NCBI GenBank assembly: GCA_030590185.1
Contig: JAUUZB010000130.1
Span: 1 to 7,949, forward strand
Length of the DNA stretch: 7,949 nt
Source: Deltaproteobacteria bacterium
GTDB taxonomy: Bacteria; Myxococcota; XYA12-FULL-58-9; JAUUZB01
Direction: 5' to 3'
Shown here one piece after another: positions 1 to 5,541 of the stretch. Position 1 is the first letter of the stretch; each line of letters opens with the position of its first letter. The position numbers and the translations under genes are program-made. Below the pieces are notes generated by a model that was not told the DNA's origin, searched no databases, and saw only the letters and a program-made list of their open reading frames with translations.

Positions 1-176
1 TCCATGGTCTCGACGACCTTGCCGGTCATGCCGCCGGGGGAGCCGGGCGCCGATCCTACGTTGCCGACGTTCGTTGGAGCGGGACCGCTGGCGGCGCCGT
101 CGGGGGATTGGGTCTTACAAGCGGCCAGGCTCAGCACGGCTACGCTCAGGATGATGAGATGGGAAAAAGACCTCAC
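1..176 (-). CDS. Lipoprotein, N-terminal part (runs off the window)
   Basis: This is the first 58 codons of a minus-strand gene whose 3' end lies outside the window. It starts with GTG at 176-174. The translated start, MRSFSHLIILSVAVLSLAAC, is a short basic n-region, a hydrophobic core and a lipobox LAAC with the lipidated cysteine at residue 20. This is a type II signal peptide, so the product should be an envelope lipoprotein. After the cysteine comes a low-complexity Gly/Pro/Ala/Ser stretch, a typical flexible tether, ending in TGKVVETM at the window edge. A GAGGAG Shine-Dalgarno site (182-187) lies 5 nt before the GTG and fixes the start. No recognisable domain is reached, so the function cannot be given. 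Residue +2 after the cysteine is Lys, not the Asp that marks inner-membrane retention in E. coli, so the outer membrane is possible (inference). Confidence 0.8.
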   Translation of the reverse strand, partial: MRSFSHLIILSVAVLSLAACKTQSPDGAASGPAPTNVGNVGSAPGSPGGMTGKVVETM

Positions 177-199
177 GGTTGCTCCTCGGTGTTCGGCCA

Positions 200-227
200 A
201 CAATAGGCACTCTTGGTGCATCGGCAA
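200..227 (-). promoter_or_regulatory. Candidate sigma70-type promoter of the lipoprotein gene
   Basis: On the minus strand a TTGCCG box (227-222, 4 of 6 to consensus) is followed after 16 nt by TATTGT (205-200, 4 of 6). Transcription would start near 193, giving a short leader that still includes the GAGGAG ribosome site. The spacing and position fit, but both boxes are imperfect, and such matches also arise by chance. Confidence 0.3.
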
Positions 228-364
228 CAGTCGCCGGGCACGCACCTGTACCAGGCTGGGGGCAGATCTCAAACCGGATGGTGAATTTCCCGACACAACG
301 TCACGGTCGCCCGCGGCCGGTCGAATCCCGTTTTTTTTTGGGTCGACGGGAATAGTATCCCGCC

Positions 365-475
365 ATGGCTATCGTCATCACCGTCATGGTCCTCGGCGGT
401 CTACTGATCCTCGGCGAGAAGCTGATGCCCAAGGGGGTGTTCGGTACCATGGGGGTGGGCGACGCGAACGCCTAG
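365..475 (+). CDS. Small single-helix membrane protein candidate, 36 aa
   Basis: An ATG-to-TAG reading frame of 36 codons. The peptide begins MAIVITVMVLGGLLILGEKL, one hydrophobic helix of about 16 residues followed by Glu-Lys, then MPKGVFGTMGVGDANA. Codon use is gene-like: all but about four codons end in G or C, while the middle bases are mostly A/T, the expected pattern for a coding frame in this genome. The Glu, then Pro-x-Gly-x-x-Gly-x-x-Gly after the helix, recalls the start of the second membrane segment in NfeD-family proteins, but the ORF stops there, so it is either a stand-alone small protein or a remnant. It lies divergent to the lipoprotein gene and ends 19 nt from the convergent division operon. 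No good Shine-Dalgarno site precedes it. A TAGTAT box lies close to the ATG and could give a nearly leaderless message (weak). Confidence 0.45.
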   Translation: MAIVITVMVLGGLLILGEKLMPKGVFGTMGVGDANA

Positions 476-494
476 GAAACTCAGCCCCGGCGAA

Positions 495-1607
495 TCAACG
501 GGCCCGGGAAGGCGCCGACACCCCGCGATCCTCCTCCCCCACGAAACGAAAGTCGATCAAGGCGCAAATCGCGGTCCAGGTGAAATGATAGCGGTTGTAA
601 ACGTCCTTCTCATCGACCTCCCCCCAGCTGCCGTCGGCGTTTTGTGAACCGAGCAATGAGCGAATCGCCTCCGCCATCCGCGCGTCCGTCTCCGGGCGGT
701 GACCAAACGCCTTGAAGACCTCGACGAACTCGGCGAACGTCTCGCCGTCTTCGTCGGCCATCACCACCGCGAAATTGCGTTTCAGGTATTCGTATTCCCG
801 CGGCACCTTGGCCGGTGAGATGCGACGCAGGTTGTAGTCGTTGTGGGTGTAGACCAGGTGGGTGACCAGGTAGACAACGTCGTAGTAAGCGTCCTCGCCG
901 ATCTCCTCGCGACTCGGATAGGGCACCAACTGGGCGCGCCAGCGCATCAACTGCTCGAAGGTGGCGCCGTGGGCCGTGCCGAAACGGTCGCCGAAGTAGA
1001 CGGTGATCAGCGCGTCGTACCAAATGTTGTAGTCCGGGACCGTGCGTTTGACCTCGGGGCAGCCCTCCTCGCGGGCGATGCCGGCGGCGACGCAGGCCTC
1101 CTTGCCCTTCAGGGTGATCTCCTCTTCAGGGGGCGGCCCGAGCGCTGGATCGAAATCGAGAAAATCCTCGGCCGAAAACGTAGCGATGCGCCGCTCGAGC
1201 TCAGCACGCAGGGAATCGTGGCGCACGCCGAGCTTTTCGGCCGCCTCTAGACTCATGGTGAGCTCCGAGACGTCGTCGGCGTCGGCCTTCTTTGGCACGG
1301 TGCGATTCAATCGGCGCCAGCGCTTGGCCAGCTCCACGCCGTACTTCAACGCTCGCTGGCGAGTGCGCAGACTTTGGGCGGCCGCGGCCAGGGTGTAAAA
1401 GCACCACAGGTAATCACTGGCGTACTCATCAAAGTTCTTCTTGGGCTTGGCCGTGCCGTAGATGAAGTCCAGGCCGCGCACCACCACGCGATCGCGCTGT
1501 TCGGTGGTCAGCTCCGAGCCGGGCCACAACGGGGCCGCGGCTGCCGGCGCCGCGAGGCCGATCGCCGCCGCAACCACCAGGGCGACGCCGCACCTCGAGA
1601 TCACCAT
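495..1607 (-). CDS. Exported protein of unknown function with a QW-like repeat
   Basis: A 370-aa protein with no family I can name. Residues 1-25 form a Sec signal peptide (MVISRCGVALVVAAAIGLAA, then PAAAA) with likely cleavage near A25. The mature part is helix-rich and aromatic-rich. Near the C-terminus, residues 316-329 read RSLLGSQNADGSWG, followed by a YHFTWTAICAL segment (340-350). This Q-x3-G-x-W motif plus a Tyr/Thr/Ala helix is the repeat of alpha/alpha-toroid proteins such as terpene cyclases and prenyltransferases. Only one clear copy is visible, so fold assignment is tentative and no catalytic DxDD motif is seen. Cys172 and Cys183 could form a disulphide. It is the last gene of the ftsE-ftsX-envC-ctpA cluster, about 31 nt after ctpA. 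A strong GGAGGAGG site (1621-1628) is 13 nt from this ATG but only 7 nt from an in-frame TTG at 1613-1611, which may be the real start. The frame stays open further upstream to 1886, inside ctpA, but that extension is rejected. Confidence 0.85.
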   Translation of the reverse strand: MVISRCGVALVVAAAIGLAAPAAAAPLWPGSELTTEQRDRVVVRGLDFIYGTAKPKKNFDEYASDYLWCFYTLAAAAQSLRTRQRALKYGVELAKRWRRLNRTVPKKADADDVSELTMSLEAAEKLGVRHDSLRAELERRIATFSAEDFLDFDPALGPPPEEEITLKGKEACVAAGIAREEGCPEVKRTVPDYNIWYDALITVYFGDRFGTAHGATFEQLMRWRAQLVPYPSREEIGEDAYYDVVYLVTHLVYTHNDYNLRRISPAKVPREYEYLKRNFAVVMADEDGETFAEFVEVFKAFGHRPETDARMAEAIRSLLGSQNADGSWGEVDEKDVYNRYHFTWTAICALIDFRFVGEEDRGVSAPSRAR

Positions 1608-1610
1608 CGC

Positions 1611-1629
1611 CAAGATCAACCCTCCTCCC
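1611..1629 (-). promoter_or_regulatory. Strong ribosome binding site that questions the start codon
   Basis: Reading the minus strand, GGGAGGAGG (1629-1621) is followed by 7 nt and TTG (1613-1611), or by 13 nt and ATG (1607-1605). Seven nucleotides is the usual optimum, so initiation at TTG is plausible. It would add MIL-Ala-type residues (two codons) before the signal peptide without disrupting it. It is the strongest such site in the operon, consistent with this last gene being translated independently of ctpA. Confidence 0.55.
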
Positions 1630-1638
1630 GCGCCGGCT

Positions 1639-2844
1639 TCACAACTGTGAACCCAGCCAGTCCATGGCCGCCGAGACCGCCGGGTCCGCGTCGGCGGTGG
1701 GCGGCTCGCAGGCTTCGTCCGGGTCGATGCCGTAGCCATCGATCTGCCGCCCCGAGGGGGTGAAGTAACGGGCGATGGTGAGCTTGAGCCCGGAGCCATC
1801 GGAGAGGTCGAGGATGGTCTGCACCGAGCCCTTGCCGTAGCTGCGCTCGCCGAACAACTTGGCCCGGCCCCGATCGCGGAGGGCACCGGCGACGACCTCA
1901 GCGGCCGAGGCGCTGCCGCCGTCGATCAGGATGGCGACCGGGTAGCCGGCCTGGGGCGCACGCTCGCGGGCCTCGCGCTGCTCGACCTTGTGGCCCCGTC
2001 GGTCCGAGGAGCTGACGATCAACCCGCCGGAGACGAAGAGATCGCAGATCTCCACCGCCTCGTCGAACAAACCGCCCGGGTTGTTGCGTAGATCCAAGAT
2101 CAAACCCTCAGGCGCGAGCTTGCTGAGCATCTGGTCCAGATCGAGGGCCACCCGGCGTGGAAAGTTCTTGAGGCGCACGTAGTGCAGGCCACCGCCGAGG
2201 GGGAGGTGCTCGAGGGGCGGCACTCGGATCCAAGCGCGAATGACGGTGAAGGCCCAGGTCCGATCGTCGTCGCCGCGTCGCACCTGGATCTTCACCTTGG
2301 TACCCACCGGGCCGCGCAGGGCCCGCTCGAGCCGATCGAGCCCTAGGCCGTCGGTGCTCTTGCCGTCGATCGCTTCGATCAGGTCGCCGCGCTCCAACCC
2401 GCCCCGGTGGGCGGGCGAGCCGTCGAGCACCGCGATGATCACCGGGGTGCCCTGGTCGTCGAGGTCGAGCTCCATGCCGACGCCGGCGTACTCACCCTCC
2501 GTGATGTTGAGCAGGCTCTCGTACTCCTCCGGGTCGAAGAACATCGAATGGGGGTCGAGGGTGGCGACCGCGCCCCGGTTGGCGCCATAGACCAGCTGCT
2601 TGGCCGACACCGTATCGACGTAGTGATTCTCGATGTGCGCGAAGACCTCGGCGAGCACCTGCAGCTTGCGGTAGAGGGTGTCCGGCTCGCTGGTGGCCGC
2701 CAAGGGAAGAGTGGTTCCGATGACCAAACCGATCACCACGCCACCGGCCAACCACAGGAGACGCTCCAGGCGCCGGAGTCGTTTAGGGTCGTCGTCTAGT
2801 TTCACGTCTCGCCGGATCTGCATTGGGTCGTCGCTCGATTCCAC
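1639..2844 (-). CDS. ctpA: C-terminal processing protease, S41 family (CtpA/Prc type)
   Basis: A 401-aa PDZ serine protease of family S41A. A basic cytoplasmic start (to about residue 28) is followed by a membrane segment (about 29-50), so the enzyme is probably anchored in the inner membrane facing the periplasm. The N-terminal helical region with TLDPHSMFFDPEEY (95-108) is typical of the family. The PDZ domain spans about 120-200, with GVGMELDLDD and GSPAHRGGLERGDLIEAIDG. The core has the LILDLRNNPGGL motif (248-259). The catalytic serine is Ser313 in GGSASAAE, the lysine is Lys338 in GERSYGKGSVQT, and Gln342 is the third member. The 25 and 4 residue spacings match those of Bacillus CtpB, so it should be active. 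The GTG start at 2844 lies 4 nt after the envC stop. An ATG at 2823 (Met8) is the alternative, but has no better ribosome site. In other Gram-negatives such proteases degrade murein hydrolases, a role that fits these neighbours (inference). Confidence 0.95.
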   Translation of the reverse strand: MESSDDPMQIRRDVKLDDDPKRLRRLERLLWLAGGVVIGLVIGTTLPLAATSEPDTLYRKLQVLAEVFAHIENHYVDTVSAKQLVYGANRGAVATLDPHSMFFDPEEYESLLNITEGEYAGVGMELDLDDQGTPVIIAVLDGSPAHRGGLERGDLIEAIDGKSTDGLGLDRLERALRGPVGTKVKIQVRRGDDDRTWAFTVIRAWIRVPPLEHLPLGGGLHYVRLKNFPRRVALDLDQMLSKLAPEGLILDLRNNPGGLFDEAVEICDLFVSGGLIVSSSDRRGHKVEQREARERAPQAGYPVAILIDGGSASAAEVVAGALRDRGRAKLFGERSYGKGSVQTILDLSDGSGLKLTIARYFTPSGRQIDGYGIDPDEACEPPTADADPAVSAAMDWLGSQL

Positions 2845-2848
2845 GTAA

Positions 2849-3877
2849 TCACCGCCTCAACCACGCGCGGGGGTCAATCGGAGCGCCCCGCTCGCGGATC
2901 TCAAAATACAACAGGGTACCGCGCAGGGAGCCGGTATCGCCCACCGTGCCGATGATCGTTCCCTGCTCGACCTCGTCCCCCTTCGCAGCCGCGATGGTCG
3001 CCAGGTGGGCGGCCAGGGTGTGGTAGTGCTCGCCGTGATCAACGATCACGAGCTGGCCATAACCCTGCAGCCAATCCGCGAAGACCACCCGTCCGCCGGC
3101 GATGGCCTGCACCGGAGTGCCAGCCGGGGCGCGGATGTCCCAGCCGTTGTGCGAGGTCACCGTGCCGTAAGTATGCTCCACCCGTTGGCCAAAGCGTACG
3201 TCGACCTTGCCCGACACCGGCCAGGGCAACACCCCGCGGTTGTCGGCAAAGCGCGCCGCCAACGCGACGCGGGGCGCCAGGTTCTCCACCATGCTGGCGA
3301 GTTGTTTGCGGGCCGCCCGTTGTTCGCGGGCCGTTAGACTCTGGAGCTCTCCGCGCTCGGCGACCGAGGCGAGCAGGTGGAGGCGTTCCTGGCGGTCGGC
3401 GGCGATGGTATCTCGGGTCGCCCGCGCCTCGGCCACGGTGAGCTTGTGCAGGTCGCGCTGCGCCGCGAGCCTGGTCTCCAGCGCCTCGAGCTTGCTCACC
3501 TCATCGACGTAGCTGCGCTGCAAGCGGCGATCGTGCTCCGCCACCCAGCGCAGCACCCGGGAGGCCTCCAGAAAATCGGCCAGGGAGCGCGCCCCACCCA
3601 ACAACACCAAACGAGCGCCGGTCGGCATCTTGGCCAGCGCACGGACTCGGCGACGAAAGAGATCAAAGGCCTCGGCGGCGCGCACCCGGGTGGCGGCGAC
3701 CTCGGTCTCCATGCTCGCCACCGACTGCTCGAGCTGCTGGAGCTGACTCTCCAGGGTCAGCAGTTTTTCCTCGGCCTCGACCAGCTCGCGGTCGAGGGCC
3801 TGGAGATCCTGGAGCACCGAGCGCTGCGGCTGGGCCACCAGGCCGCTGAGCAGAGCGGCGGCGAGCAACGGGCTCAC
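2849..3877 (-). CDS. envC: Murein hydrolase activator, EnvC type (degenerate LytM/M23)
   Basis: A 342-aa periplasmic protein. A hydrophobic N-terminus (about residues 1-15) serves as an export signal, although it lacks the usual basic residues. Long coiled-coil segments (about 20-65 and 110-165) come next, then a helical linker and a C-terminal LytM/M23 domain (about 217-342). The first zinc motif is kept (His243, Asp247 in HNGWD), but the second H-x-H motif of active enzymes is replaced by Leu322 and Tyr324 in TLLYFEIRERG. The same change is seen in E. coli EnvC, so this should not cut peptidoglycan itself but activate amidases under FtsEX control; the coiled coil is the part that binds FtsX in that system. 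The GTG at 3877-3875 overlaps the ftsX TGA (GTGA), with GGAG 5 nt upstream. Translational coupling would keep the partners in step. The frame is open upstream to 4096, but that part is ftsX antiphase and is rejected. Confidence 0.93.
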   Translation of the reverse strand: MSPLLAAALLSGLVAQPQRSVLQDLQALDRELVEAEEKLLTLESQLQQLEQSVASMETEVAATRVRAAEAFDLFRRRVRALAKMPTGARLVLLGGARSLADFLEASRVLRWVAEHDRRLQRSYVDEVSKLEALETRLAAQRDLHKLTVAEARATRDTIAADRQERLHLLASVAERGELQSLTAREQRAARKQLASMVENLAPRVALAARFADNRGVLPWPVSGKVDVRFGQRVEHTYGTVTSHNGWDIRAPAGTPVQAIAGGRVVFADWLQGYGQLVIVDHGEHYHTLAAHLATIAAAKGDEVEQGTIIGTVGDTGSLRGTLLYFEIRERGAPIDPRAWLRR

Positions 3878-4779
3878 GAGGACTCCAGGATCAGGAATCG
3901 ACGCACCGCCAAGAAGCTCCCGACCACGCCTAGGAGGACGCCGGTGATCACCATGCCGATCGCCACGTCGCCGGTGAAGAGATGCACGTCGAGGCCGCCC
4001 ACCACATCCACCACCGCCAAGGTCAAGCGGGGCGCCACCAACCAATCGGCGAGCCACAGCAACCCGGCGCCGGCCAGCCCACCGACCAACCCCCACACCG
4101 TGCCTTCGATCAGGAAGGGCATGCGAATGAACCAGGCGGTGGCCCCCACCAAACGCTGGATCGAGATCTCGTCGCGCCGGGCGTAGACGGTCAGACGAAT
4201 GGTGTTGGAAACGATCAACGCCGTGGCCAGGGCGATCAACAGGCCCGCCCCGAGCCCGCCGTAGCGCAACACGACGAGCAGCGCCTCGAGGCGCTCGAAC
4301 TCCTGTTGGCCATAGTCGACCTCGCTGATGCCGGGGACCTCGCTCACCGCCCCGGCGACCGCCTCGACCATGCGCAGGTCGGTGAAGCCGCCCTCCAAAT
4401 GCATCTCGATGGAGGCGGGAAGCACCTCCGGCACCACCCCCTCCACCAACGCCGCGGCCTGTGGGCCCCGGGCCCGAAAACGCTCGAGGGCCTGCAGGGG
4501 CGTTACCAGCTCCGCCCGACCGACCGACTCAAAGGCGGCGAGGCGCGCCTGGAGCGCGGGCCAGCTATCTTCGGCTTGGGCGTCGTCGATGTAGGCGGTG
4601 ATCGAAGCGCTGCGCCCCCAGACCAAGGCCAGGCTCTCGAGGTTCTGCACGGCCATGACGTAGCCACCGAGCAGCGCGAGGGTGGCGGCCACGGTGGCCG
4701 AGGTGAGCAGGCTCAACCCCGGCGAGGTGCGCAGGGAGAGGAACGCTTTCTCGGTGAAGTAGAGGAGGCGAGCCAACAT
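3874..4779 (-). CDS. ftsX: Cell division ABC-type transporter-like membrane subunit FtsX
   Basis: A 301-aa inner-membrane protein, close to the usual family length. It has four predicted membrane helices: about 24-44, 173-193, 218-245 and 272-292. The large periplasmic loop between helices 1 and 2 (about 46-170) contains the LPASIEMHL segment typical of FtsX. After helix 2 comes the family signature SNTIRLTVYARRDEISIQRLVGAT (191-214), the cytoplasmic coupling region that contacts FtsE. FtsEX does not transport a substrate in known cases. It relays ATP hydrolysis to a periplasmic partner bound to the large loop, here most likely the EnvC encoded next. The cytoplasmic N-terminus is short (about 20 residues), much shorter than in E. 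coli. The ATG at 4779 begins 3 nt after the ftsE stop and has no clear ribosome site of its own, so it is probably coupled to ftsE translation. Confidence 0.96.
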   Translation of the reverse strand: MLARLLYFTEKAFLSLRTSPGLSLLTSATVAATLALLGGYVMAVQNLESLALVWGRSASITAYIDDAQAEDSWPALQARLAAFESVGRAELVTPLQALERFRARGPQAAALVEGVVPEVLPASIEMHLEGGFTDLRMVEAVAGAVSEVPGISEVDYGQQEFERLEALLVVLRYGGLGAGLLIALATALIVSNTIRLTVYARRDEISIQRLVGATAWFIRMPFLIEGTVWGLVGGLAGAGLLWLADWLVAPRLTLAVVDVVGGLDVHLFTGDVAIGMVITGVLLGVVGSFLAVRRFLILESS

Positions 4780-4782
4780 GGT

Positions 4783-5439
4783 TCACGCCGCGGCGATGCG
4801 GCCCTCCTCGATGGTGATCACTCGCCGGCCGCCCGACTGCAACAGGGTTGGATCGTGGGTGGCGACCACCACGGTTGTCCCGCGGGCGTTGGCGTCCTCG
4901 AGCAAGGTTATGATCTCGGCGGAGCGCTCGCGGTCGAGGTTGCCGGTCGGCTCATCGGCGAGCAGGATCTGCGGGTCGTTGACCAGGGCCCGGGCGATGG
5001 CGGTCCGTTGCTGCTCGCCGCCGGAGAGACACGGCGGATACTGGTGGCGTTTGTGGGCGAGGCCCAGGCGCTTCAAGATGGCGAAGGTCCGCCGCCGGGT
5101 CTCGCGCCGTGGGGCGCCGATCACCTCGAGGGCGATCGCCACGTTCTCCTCGACGGTGCGGCGCGGCAGGAGCTTGAAGTCCTGAAAGACCACGCCGATG
5201 TTGCGGCGCAGGTAGGGCACCGCCGCCGGCTCGAGCCGAGCGACGTTGCGACCGTTGACCAGCAGCTGACCGCGGGTCGGGTGTTCATCGCAGAAGACGA
5301 GCTTGAGCAGCGTTGATTTGCCGGCGCCCGACGGCCCGGTGACGAACACGAACTCCCCCTTTGGGATCTGAAGGGTGACGTCCACCAGGGTCTCGGTGCC
5401 ACCGTCGTAGGAGTGGTAAACGTGGAAGAGCTGGATCAT
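4783..5439 (-). CDS. ftsE: Cell division ATP-binding protein FtsE
   Basis: A 218-aa ABC ATPase, the standard length for FtsE. Motifs in order: Walker A GPSGAGKST (35-43), Q-loop Gln86 in VVFQDFKLLPRRTVEENV, a segment highly typical of FtsE, ABC signature LSGGEQQR (138-145), Walker B ILLADE (158-163), D-loop GNLD (166-169) and H-loop His195 in ATHD. All catalytic residues are present, so it should bind and hydrolyse ATP. It forms a cytoplasmic dimer under two FtsX subunits at the division site. A cysteine (Cys137) stands just before the signature where Gln is common; this is a minor variation. The ATG at 5439 is the first gene of the five-gene minus-strand cluster. No Shine-Dalgarno site is visible before it, and a TTGACA box lies just upstream. 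Confidence 0.97.
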   Translation of the reverse strand: MIQLFHVYHSYDGGTETLVDVTLQIPKGEFVFVTGPSGAGKSTLLKLVFCDEHPTRGQLLVNGRNVARLEPAAVPYLRRNIGVVFQDFKLLPRRTVEENVAIALEVIGAPRRETRRRTFAILKRLGLAHKRHQYPPCLSGGEQQRTAIARALVNDPQILLADEPTGNLDRERSAEIITLLEDANARGTTVVVATHDPTLLQSGGRRVITIEEGRIAAA

Positions 5440-5450
5440 CGCCAGGGCAC

Positions 5451-5479
5451 AGATGAGCGCATGCCGCGCTGGATGTCAA
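5451..5479 (-). promoter_or_regulatory. Candidate promoter upstream of ftsE (weak)
   Basis: On the minus strand a perfect TTGACA (5479-5474) is followed after 17 nt by TCATCT (5456-5451), which matches TATAAT at only two positions. The resulting transcript would start only a few bases before the ftsE ATG, leaving no room for a ribosome site, and none is seen. The -35 box is good and the -10 box is poor, so this may be activator-dependent or a chance match. Confidence 0.25.
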
Positions 5480-5488
5480 AATCGAGGA

Positions 5489-5534
5489 CTCCCCTCACCC
5501 CGCCGTGCACCCGCCGGAGGGGCCCATGAGGGAG
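5489..5534 (-). terminator. Imperfect G+C-rich hairpin after the DUF4388-TPR gene
   Basis: Just after the stop codon at 5542, the minus strand can fold CCCCTCCG against CGGCGGGG (7 of 8 pairs, 9-nt loop). After a 4-nt bulge it extends with CTCCCTCA against TGAGGGGAG with one bulged base. About 7 nt later comes a short TTTT. The T run is short and distant, so this is a weak or Rho-aided terminator candidate. Its position, between the upstream gene and ftsE, is right for separating two transcription units. Confidence 0.35.
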
Positions 5535-5541
5535 CCCAGTC

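Larger units (their letters stand above)
177..494. other. Intergenic region between lipoprotein gene and division operon
   Basis: This 318-base stretch holds the lipoprotein leader and promoter candidate (177-227), a run of nine T on the plus strand (331-339), a small CGGGA/TCCCG stem around an AATAGTA-like loop just before the 36-codon ORF, and that ORF at 365-475. The T run is unusual in such G+C-rich DNA. It has no convincing G+C hairpin before it and no plus-strand gene to terminate, so I do not call it a terminator. No strong terminator was found downstream of the minus-strand gene that stops at 495. Confidence 0.5.

Noticed and set aside
480..530. Terminator for the division operon near its last stop codon
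   Set aside because: Only a 5-bp CCCGG/CCGGG pairing with a long loop and TTTCC was found. It is too weak to call.
4..588. 194-codon plus-strand open frame over the lipoprotein start and the intergenic region
   Set aside because: It runs antisense to a lipoprotein signal peptide with a good ribosome site, then through a T9 tract and into the end of the convergent gene. The composition is not protein-like.
1608..1886. N-terminal extension of the exported protein into ctpA
   Set aside because: The extra 93 residues are Ser/Pro/Arg-rich out-of-frame translation of ctpA. The signal peptide and ribosome site place the start at 1607 or 1613.
3878..4096. N-terminal extension of EnvC into ftsX
   Set aside because: It is Arg/Gly-rich and is the antiphase reading of ftsX. 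The GTG at 3877 has a GGAG site and an export signal after it.
3377..4186. 269-codon plus-strand open frame opposite envC and ftsX
   Set aside because: Antisense shadow of conserved genes; no domain or ribosome site.
3982..5316. 444-codon plus-strand open frame opposite ftsX and ftsE
   Set aside because: It lies antisense to two clearly conserved genes. Its His/Gly/Gln/Arg-rich translation has no domain and reflects high G+C without stops.
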